In this document: positions 40,807 to 47,052 of the stretch, piece after piece
Layout of the letters: each line of letters starts with the position of its first letter
Position numbering within the stretch: position 1 is the stretch's first letter
NCBI RefSeq assembly: GCF_958439165.1
Contig: NZ_OY288127.1
Coordinates: 1 to 47,052, forward strand
Direction: 5' to 3'
DNA length: 47,052 bases
From: an uncultured Hydrogenophaga sp.
GTDB taxonomy: Bacteria; Pseudomonadota; Gammaproteobacteria; Burkholderiales; Burkholderiaceae_C
Notes under the pieces: generated by a model
The model's database searches: none
What the model was told of the DNA's origin: nothing
The model's input: only the letters and a program-made list of their open reading frames with translations
Made by a program: the position numbers and the translations under genes

Positions 40807-41958
40807 TCAGGCCGCGCGCAGGGCCACGGTGAAGACCGAGCCCTCGCCCGGTCGGCCCTCGGCCATGACGGTGCCGCCGTGGCGTTCGACGATGCGCTTG
40901 ACGTTGGCCAGGCCCATGCCCTCGCCGGTGAACGACCCGGTGGGATGCAGTCGCTGGAACGGGCGGAACAGCCGGCTGGCCAGGGCCGGGTCGAAACCCA
41001 CGCCGTTGTCGGCCACCACGACCCGGATCAGGCCGTCGACTCCAGCCGGGCCGGCATCGACCGTCACCACCGGCTGCGGGCGGGCGGCGCTGTATTTCAC
41101 GCCGTTGCCCAGCAGGTTCACGAACACCTGGTGCAACAGCCCCGCATGACCCAGCACGGTCGGCAAGGCCTGAATGTCGACACGGCAACCCTGCGGCGGG
41201 TGCAGTGCACGCACATCGCTGCAGGCCTGCGCCACCAGCGGCCCGAGGGCCACCGGCTCCAGGGTGAGGTCCCGGTTGCCCAGACGCGCGAAGTCCAGCA
41301 GGTCGCGCACCATCTTCAGCGCGGTGTCGCCGGACCGCACGCCCGCCTGCACCAGGTCTGCCAGATCAGGCGGCAGGTCGGCGCCGTGCTCGTCGCGCAC
41401 CAGCTGCAGGATGCCCCGCATGTTGGCCACCGGCCCGCGCAGGTCGTGCGAGAGCCGGGCCGCGAACGCATCGAGCTCCTGGTTCACCACCAGCAGCTCG
41501 TCGAACTGGCGCCGGATCTCCTCCTGCAGCAGCGAGTTGCGCCGGCGCAGCCGCTGCAGTGCCAGCGCCCGCTCCACGGTGGAGATCATGGTGCTCAGGC
41601 GGAAGGGCTTGGGCACATAGTCGACCGCGCCGCTGCGCATGGCGTCCACCGCGGTCTCGATGCTGGCGTGGGCGGTGACCAGAATGGCCGGCAGGTCGGG
41701 ATGCCGCTCCTGCGCGCGGCGGATCAGTTCGATGCCGTCGATGCGGGGCATCTGCAGGTCGGTCACCAGCAGATCGATGGACGCAAGGTCCTGCTGCAGT
41801 GCCTGCTCGGCGGTGTCGCAACCCGTGGCCTCGTAGCCCTCCAGACGCAACACGTCCACCAGCGCCTGGCGCTGGAGCGGTTCGTCGTCCACCACCAGGA
41901 TGCGGGTGGGCGGAACGGGTTCGGGATGATCGAGAAGATCAGGTCTGGGGTCGGTCAT
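40807..41958 (-). CDS. Response regulator-histidine kinase (REC-HisKA-HATPase)
   Basis: A 383-residue soluble signalling protein. ATG 41958 (MTDPRPDLLDHPE) is used because the open extension to 42108 is not protein-like. The receiver domain (about 17-135) has acidic pocket DDE, phospho-acceptor D67 (TDLQMPRIDG) and K117. A coiled linker joins it to the kinase: H-box FAARLSHDLRGPVANM with H171, N-box VFVNLLGNGVKYS, G1 DNGVGFDP and a G2 GMGLANVKRI motif. It has no membrane segment and no DNA-binding domain. A receiver in front of a kinase suggests phosphoryl transfer from the divergently encoded multi-sensor kinase (inference). Confidence 0.94.
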   Translation of the reverse strand: MTDPRPDLLDHPEPVPPTRILVVDDEPLQRQALVDVLRLEGYEATGCDTAEQALQQDLASIDLLVTDLQMPRIDGIELIRRAQERHPDLPAILVTAHASIETAVDAMRSGAVDYVPKPFRLSTMISTVERALALQRLRRRNSLLQEEIRRQFDELLVVNQELDAFAARLSHDLRGPVANMRGILQLVRDEHGADLPPDLADLVQAGVRSGDTALKMVRDLLDFARLGNRDLTLEPVALGPLVAQACSDVRALHPPQGCRVDIQALPTVLGHAGLLHQVFVNLLGNGVKYSAARPQPVVTVDAGPAGVDGLIRVVVADNGVGFDPALASRLFRPFQRLHPTGSFTGEGMGLANVKRIVERHGGTVMAEGRPGEGSVFTVALRAA

Positions 41959-42101
41959 GACAGCTCGCAAGATGAGGGTCGGTCGACTCCGCTGGCAGTC
42001 GGGTATATCACGAACATCGGGGTCGAAATGCGAGAAGATGACAGACCCAAGGGGGTTGGGCAGGCCCAGCCGGAACGGGATCACTACAACAGGTGACAGG
42101 G

Positions 42102-45100
42102 ATGACACGACAACGCATCGGGATGAGGAGCCTGCTGCTGATGCTGGTGGCGATGGCGGTTCTGCCGGCGCTCTGGCTGGCCTGGCTGAACTACCGCGAG
42201 GACCTGCATCTGGCCGAAGACCAGGTACGTCAGGAACTGGCCGCCGTGGCCCAGGTGGCCGAGGCCGGCCAGGAAGCCGTGATCGGCGGGGTGCGCAACA
42301 TGCTGGAGACGGTGGCCAGCGGCCCGTCGGTGCGCCGCACCGATCTGCGCGACCTGTGCTTTGCCTTCCTGGCCAACATCGTGTCGCGTTCGCCGGATTT
42401 CGCCAACCTGGGTTTTGCCAACCGCCAGGGCAATGTCGAGTGCATGGGACGGCGGTCTGCCGGGACGGTCAATGTGAGCGACCGCGACTACTTCAACAAG
42501 GTCATGACCGACCCCCGCTTCACCATCGGCAGCTACATGCTCGGCCGGGTGTCGCGGACGCCGGCGCTGGGTTTCGGCATGCCGGTGTATGACGACGACG
42601 GCCAGTTCGTGGGTGTGGCCTTCGCGGCGGTGAATGCCAACCGCCTGGCCGACGCTTTCGGCAAGCTCGGGCTGCGACCCGGCCTGCATGTGAGCCTGCT
42701 GGACCGCAACGGCGTGCTGCTGGCCACCACCCGGCCTGGCCTGGGCCAGGTGGGCGAGCTGCTGGCCGACGCTGTGCTGCGGCAGGCAGCCGAAGGAGCG
42801 TCCATCCAGCACGCCCAGCTTCAGACCCACGAAGGCGATGCCGGCACCTGGCTGCACGATGTGCGCCCGATCTCCGTCGGCGACGCCGGGTCGCTGCGGC
42901 TGCTGGTCAGCACCCGGCTGGACGAGCGGCTGGCGCCGGCCGTGGAGCGCCTGCAGGTCCAGCTGCTGGTGCTGGCCGGCGTGCTGGCCCTGGTGCTGCT
43001 GCTGGCCTGGCAGCTGTCGGTGCGGGTGCTGGCCCGGCCGATCTTCGGGCTGCGCCAGCGCATGCAGGCCGCCGCCGCCGGCCAGTTCGACCCCGCTGCC
43101 GATTCGCCGGCACTGACGCGCGAGATCTCCGAACTGCAGGAAGGCTTCGACGATATGGTCGACCGGCTGCGCGAAGGCCAGGCGCAGCTGCTGCGGGCGC
43201 AGCGGCTGGCGGGCATCGGCTTCTACCGGGTCGACCTGAGCGCCGGCATGCTGGCCATGGACAACACGATTGCAGGCTGGTTGCGCAGCGCACCCGGCAC
43301 CACCGGCATGGCGCTCGACCGGTTCACGTTGCTGATCCACCCCGACGACCGCGAACGGGTGGAGGCGCACCGGCGCCACCTCCGGACGTCCGGTCAGGAA
43401 GGACGCATCCAGTTCCGCATCCGGTTGTCCGACGGCGATGTACGCTGGCTGGAGAGCTTCAGTCTGGCGCGTTCACAGGCCGATGCGCCGGACGTGCTCG
43501 CCGGTGCGCTGCAGGACGTGACGGCTGCGGTCCGGCTGCAGCGCCTGTACCGACTGCTCAACGCCATCAACGAAAGCATCCAGGGCGCCACCGACGCCGA
43601 CGGACTGTTCCGCACCCTGTGCAGCGTCGCGGTGGAAGCCGGCGGCTTCCGCATGGCCTGGATCGGACGGGTCGCACCGGACGGGCCGGACGGCACCACC
43701 CTGATCACGCCGGTGACCAGCGCCGGCTTCGACCAGGGCTACACCGACAGCATCGCGCAGGAGCCGTCCGGGTTCATGCGAAGCCGCCTGGTGGCGGTGC
43801 AGGCCCTGGGCTCGGGGGCACTGGCGGTGATCGACGATCTCGCTACCGAGCCCGCCGATACCTGGGTGCAGGCTGGCCTGGAACGCGGCTACCGGGCGGC
43901 GGCCGGCATACCGGTGCGGCGGGCCGGCGAGATCGTGGCGGTCATGGTCATCATGTCGGAGGAGCCCGGGCGCTTCGGCGGGCCGGAACGCGAGTTGCTG
44001 GTCTCGTTGGGGCGCAGCGTGTCGCGCGCCCTGGACTTCGCCCATGCCGAGGCGCAGCGCCAACAGGCGCTGGAATCGGCCCGCAGTGCGGCATTCCGGC
44101 TGCAGCGGGCCCAGCACCTGGCACGGCTGGGCCACTGGGTGCGCCAGGATGAAGGGCGCCAGGCCGAATGGTCCGAAGGGCTGTACGGCATCATCGGCCG
44201 CGACCCGGCGCTGGGCCCGCCCACGGTGGCGGAGACGGTGGCCACGTTGCACCCGGACGATGTGCAGAACTACCGCGACGCCATGGAACGGGCGCTGCAG
44301 GGCGACGGCGGCGGCACCCTGCGCTACCGCTGCCGGCATGCCGACGGCACCACCCGCTGGTTCGAGGAGATCATCGACGCGCCGGTCAAGGACGCCTCAG
44401 GCCGGCCGCTGCAGGTCAGCGGCACGGTGCAGGACATCACCGACCGCATGGAAGGCGCCCTGAAGCTGCAGACCCAGCTCTCCAGCACCGAGCTGCTCAA
44501 CCAGATTGCGCGGGCCACCGAAGAGCGGCACGACCTGCAGAGCGTCTACCGCGTGGTGTGCGAGAAGCTCGACACGCGCTTCGAGATCGACCTGTCGCTG
44601 GTGCTGCAGCGCCAGGGCACCGGCGTCCGGGTGCGGGTGGTGCACGCCGGCCCGGCCGGTGCGGCGCGGCTGGCCCAGGCGCAGCTGGAGCCGGACACCG
44701 AATTGGTGGCCGACCGCAACGGCCTGGCCCGTTGCCTTGGCGGCGAACTGGTGCACGAACCCGACACCCGTCCCCTGGACTTCGACCTGCCGCGCCGGCT
44801 GGCGGCCGCCGGGCTGCACAGCGTGGTGCTGGTGCCGCTGCGGGTGAGCGGTGCGGTCTTCGGTGTGCTGCTGGTGGCGCGGCGCCTGGCCGGCAGCTTC
44901 GTGAGCAGCGAATGCGAGTTCATGCGCCAGCTGGGCGAGCACGTCACGCTGGCCGCCGGTCAGGCGCGGCTGCTGGAATCGCTGCGGCAAGCCTACGACG
45001 ACCTGCGCGATGCCCAGCAGGTGGCGCTGCAGCAGGAGCGGCTGCGGGTGCTGGGGCAGATGGCCAGCGGCATCGCCCACGACATCAACAACGCGATCTC

Positions 45101-46178
45101 GCCGGTGGCGCTTTACACCGAGTCGCTGCTGGCGCGCGAGAAAGGTCTGAGCGAACAGGGCCGGCAGCAGCTCACCACCATCCAGCTGGCCGTCGACGAT
45201 GTGGCCGACACCGTGGCCCGCATGCGCGAGTTCTACCGGCCCAGCGCGGGCATGGCGGAACGCCGCGACGTCGACATCAGCCGGTTGATGCGCCAGGCGC
45301 TGGAGCTGACACGGGCGCGCTGGCGCGACCTGCCCCAGCAGCAGGGCATCTCGATCGAGATCGTCACCGAGCTGGTCGACCCCTGCCCGCCGGTGCGCGG
45401 GGTGGAGGGCGAGCTGCGCGACGCGCTGGTCAACCTGCTGCTCAATGCGGTGGATGCCATGCCGCAGGGCGGGCGCATCACGCTGCGCAGCCGACTGGAA
45501 CTGACCGCCGGCAGCCACGGCGAACCCCAGCTGGCGGTGGACGTGGAGGACAGCGGCGTGGGCATGGACGAAGACACCCGGCGCCGCTGCATCGAGCCGT
45601 TCTTCACCACCAAGGGCGAGCGTGGCTCGGGTCTGGGGATGGCCATGGTGTTCGGCTGCCTGCAGCGCCACGACGCCACGCTGGACATCGACAGCCAGCC
45701 CGGGCAGGGCACCCGGGTGCGCATGCACTTCCCGGTGCTGGCCCCGCAGGACGGCAGCGGCGCCGCGGGCCTGCTGACCGACGAGCCGGCTGCGCCGCGC
45801 CGGTCGCTGGAGGTCCTGCTGGTGGACGACGACCCGCTCCTGCTGGAAGCGGTGGGCGACATCCTCACGCAGGCCGGCCACCGGGTGGTGCGGGCCGGCG
45901 GTGGCCGCAGCGGTGTGGAGCAGTTCGAGGCGGCCCTGTCCCAGCGGCCGTTCGATGCCGTCATCACCGACCTGGGCATGCCCGAGCTCGACGGCCGGGG
46001 CGTGGCGCGGCAGGTGCGCGCACTTTCCGCCGACACCCCGGTGATCATGCTCACCGGCTGGGGCCGGCGCATGGAGGAAGACGGCGAGATCCCGGAGGGG
46101 GTCGACCTGCTGCTGTCCAAACCGCCGCGCCAGCGCCAGCTGCTCGACGCGCTGGACCGGCTCACCGGCCAGCGCTGA
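42102..46178 (+). CDS. Multi-sensor hybrid histidine kinase (dCACHE-HAMP-PAS-GAF-PAS-GAF-HisKA-HATPase-REC)
   Basis: A 1358-residue membrane sensor; ATG 42102 is preferred over GTG 42093. TM1 is about 7-27 and TM2 about 283-305, with a double-CACHE-like periplasmic domain between them (DRDYFNKVMTDPRFTIGSYM). A HAMP domain follows, then a PAS domain (~365-480), GAF (~485-650), PAS (~660-785, with HPDDVQNYRDAMERAL) and a second GAF (~790-960). The kinase has H993 in ASGIAHDINNAISPV, N-box LVNLLLNAVDAMPQGG, G1 DSGVGMDED and GSGLGMAMVFG. A C-terminal receiver carries D1290 (ITDLGMPELDG). CACHE domains typically sense small organic acids. It is divergent from the REC-kinase gene, with 143 nt between the starts. 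No output domain is present. Confidence 0.95.
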   Translation: MTRQRIGMRSLLLMLVAMAVLPALWLAWLNYREDLHLAEDQVRQELAAVAQVAEAGQEAVIGGVRNMLETVASGPSVRRTDLRDLCFAFLANIVSRSPDFANLGFANRQGNVECMGRRSAGTVNVSDRDYFNKVMTDPRFTIGSYMLGRVSRTPALGFGMPVYDDDGQFVGVAFAAVNANRLADAFGKLGLRPGLHVSLLDRNGVLLATTRPGLGQVGELLADAVLRQAAEGASIQHAQLQTHEGDAGTWLHDVRPISVGDAGSLRLLVSTRLDERLAPAVERLQVQLLVLAGVLALVLLLAWQLSVRVLARPIFGLRQRMQAAAAGQFDPAADSPALTREISELQEGFDDMVDRLREGQAQLLRAQRLAGIGFYRVDLSAGMLAMDNTIAGWLRSAPGTTGMALDRFTLLIHPDDRERVEAHRRHLRTSGQEGRIQFRIRLSDGDVRWLESFSLARSQADAPDVLAGALQDVTAAVRLQRLYRLLNAINESIQGATDADGLFRTLCSVAVEAGGFRMAWIGRVAPDGPDGTTLITPVTSAGFDQGYTDSIAQEPSGFMRSRLVAVQALGSGALAVIDDLATEPADTWVQAGLERGYRAAAGIPVRRAGEIVAVMVIMSEEPGRFGGPERELLVSLGRSVSRALDFAHAEAQRQQALESARSAAFRLQRAQHLARLGHWVRQDEGRQAEWSEGLYGIIGRDPALGPPTVAETVATLHPDDVQNYRDAMERALQGDGGGTLRYRCRHADGTTRWFEEIIDAPVKDASGRPLQVSGTVQDITDRMEGALKLQTQLSSTELLNQIARATEERHDLQSVYRVVCEKLDTRFEIDLSLVLQRQGTGVRVRVVHAGPAGAARLAQAQLEPDTELVADRNGLARCLGGELVHEPDTRPLDFDLPRRLAAAGLHSVVLVPLRVSGAVFGVLLVARRLAGSFVSSECEFMRQLGEHVTLAAGQARLLESLRQAYDDLRDAQQVALQQERLRVLGQMASGIAHDINNAISPVALYTESLLAREKGLSEQGRQQLTTIQLAVDDVADTVARMREFYRPSAGMAERRDVDISRLMRQALELTRARWRDLPQQQGISIEIVTELVDPCPPVRGVEGELRDALVNLLLNAVDAMPQGGRITLRSRLELTAGSHGEPQLAVDVEDSGVGMDEDTRRRCIEPFFTTKGERGSGLGMAMVFGCLQRHDATLDIDSQPGQGTRVRMHFPVLAPQDGSGAAGLLTDEPAAPRRSLEVLLVDDDPLLLEAVGDILTQAGHRVVRAGGGRSGVEQFEAALSQRPFDAVITDLGMPELDGRGVARQVRALSADTPVIMLTGWGRRMEEDGEIPEGVDLLLSKPPRQRQLLDALDRLTGQR

Positions 46179-46187
46179 GGCGGCAGC

Positions 46188-47052
46188 TCAGCGCAGCCGG
46201 GCCACGTCGAGGGCGCTGACCGGGCCGGCCCGGTTGCCCCATGACTGGCGGATGTAGCTGGCCACCGCCGCCACGTCATCGTCGCTCAGCGTGCTGCGGT
46301 ACGGCGGCATGCCGTAGGGCCGGGGATGGGCTGCGGTGGCCGGCGCAAAGCCGCCGCTCAGGATGGCCTGCACCGCATTCACCGGGCTGCTCTGGGTGAC
46401 CGCCCGGTGTCCGGCCAGCGGCGGATAGGCGCCGGCGGCGCCCTCGCCGGCGTCGCCATGGCACTGGGCACAGTGCTGTTCGTACAAACGGCCGCCCCGG
46501 GTCAGCAGGACGTCGGGTGCCGGCTCAAAACCGGGCTGGCCGACCGGCTTGACCGGCAGGTCGGCCAGGTACACCGCCATGGCGCGCAGGTCCGCCTCCG
46601 GCAGGTGCTGGGTGCCGTGCAGCACCACCTCGGCCATCGGCCCCAGCGTCGAGGCCTGGCCGGTGGCATGGGTGTTGCGGCCACCGGCCAGCAGGGCCAC
46701 GGTGGCGTCCACGCCCCAGGCCTGGGTACCGCCTTCGGCGGGGTCGTGCAGCGAAGGCGCCCACCAGCGGCCATCGGGCATGAGACCGCCGCCGAACCGG
46801 TCCACCGAGCCACCCCCGAACGCGTCACGCTCGGCGTGGCAGGCGGCGCAGTGCGCCACGCCGGTGACCAGGTAGGCACCCCGGTTCCATTCGGCACTGC
46901 GGCCGGCATCGGGCTGGTAGGTGCCCGGCGTGAAGTACAGGATGCGCCACAACGCGAGCGCGGCCTGGGTGTCGAACGGAAAGCGCAGACCGTGCGGCCG
47001 GGCCGGCTGCACCACCGGCGCGAGGGTGCGCAGGTGGGCGTACAGCGCGTCC
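46188..47052 (-). CDS. Multihaem cytochrome c (N-terminus cut by window edge)
   Basis: The frame is open to the window end, so the N-terminal part is missing; 287 codons are visible. Two haem-binding CxxCH motifs occur, CAACH (in VAHCAACHAE) and CAQCH (in EQHCAQCHGD). LRTLAPVVQPARPHGLRFPF, RGAYLVTGVAHC and a C-terminal MPPYRSTLSDDDVAAVASYIRQSWGN match the membrane-bound cytochrome c subunits of alcohol, aldehyde or sorbitol dehydrogenases, which normally carry three haems. The third site would lie beyond the edge. It would transfer electrons in the periplasm. The gene ends 9 nt from the end of the convergent hybrid-kinase gene. The oxidoreductase partner is not in the window. Confidence 0.92.
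   Translation of the reverse strand, partial: DALYAHLRTLAPVVQPARPHGLRFPFDTQAALALWRILYFTPGTYQPDAGRSAEWNRGAYLVTGVAHCAACHAERDAFGGGSVDRFGGGLMPDGRWWAPSLHDPAEGGTQAWGVDATVALLAGGRNTHATGQASTLGPMAEVVLHGTQHLPEADLRAMAVYLADLPVKPVGQPGFEPAPDVLLTRGGRLYEQHCAQCHGDAGEGAAGAYPPLAGHRAVTQSSPVNAVQAILSGGFAPATAAHPRPYGMPPYRSTLSDDDVAAVASYIRQSWGNRAGPVSALDVARLR

Noticed and set aside
39149..41188. 679-codon minus-strand open frame
   Set aside because: It overlaps the GGT-fold gene and the REC-kinase gene in a frame without motifs; both overlapped genes are well supported.

Overview
The window is high-GC bacterial DNA. It carries a Burkholderiales-type (Betaproteobacteria) gene set: ArgP next to an ArgO/LysE exporter, malate synthase G, UbiC, a TRAP transporter, several two-component systems and a multihaem cytochrome c. 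The species cannot be named from the sequence. No rRNA, tRNA, CRISPR array, transposase or integrase gene was found.

Layout. 1-3281: arginine block, with argS (3' part cut by the window edge), argP and a divergent lysE/argO-type exporter. 3309-16405: a minus-strand type I secretion locus. In transcription order it holds an HlyB-like ABC transporter, a GNAT acetyltransferase, a lipoprotein, a 2508-residue RTX protein, an HlyD-type adaptor and a small unknown protein. The RTX protein begins with a lipase domain resembling the DUF2235/Tle1 family (GFSRG motif, plausible S160/D196/H248 triad). The lipoprotein directly upstream of it is a candidate immunity protein. 16469-20340: a LysR regulator divergent from a histidine kinase and an NtrC-like response regulator that has lost the sigma-54 contact loop. 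20418-23359: a haloacid dehalogenase and glcB (malate synthase G).

23391-33475: an island immediately after glcB. It is bounded on the right by a decayed second copy of the glcB 3' end, which points to insertion or recombination at this site. The island is one tightly overlapping operon: hsdM, hsdS, a DarG-like macrodomain gene, a nucleotidyltransferase-like gene, an unknown gene overlapping it by 4 nt, hsdR and a YgjP-like metallopeptidase. The three genes placed between hsdS and hsdR are the best candidate here for an undescribed defence-associated module. The macrodomain keeps the two residues I recall as catalytic in DarG, but no DarT partner is visible.

33558-34987: ubiC, a small coupled gene and an Lrp/AsnC regulator. 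35369-40804: an operon of TRAP transporter genes (binding protein, small and large permease), a TauE/SafE exporter and a gamma-glutamyltransferase-fold hydrolase that may resemble oxamate amidohydrolase. This looks like an uptake-and-cleavage pathway for an unidentified substrate. 40807-46178: divergent REC-kinase and multi-sensor kinase-REC genes, neither with a DNA-binding output domain. 46188-47052: a multihaem cytochrome c cut by the window edge.

Composition drops clearly below the surroundings at about 12400-13740 (lipoprotein and the start of the RTX gene) and in parts of hsdS and the nucleotidyltransferase pair, which fits horizontally exchanged modules.
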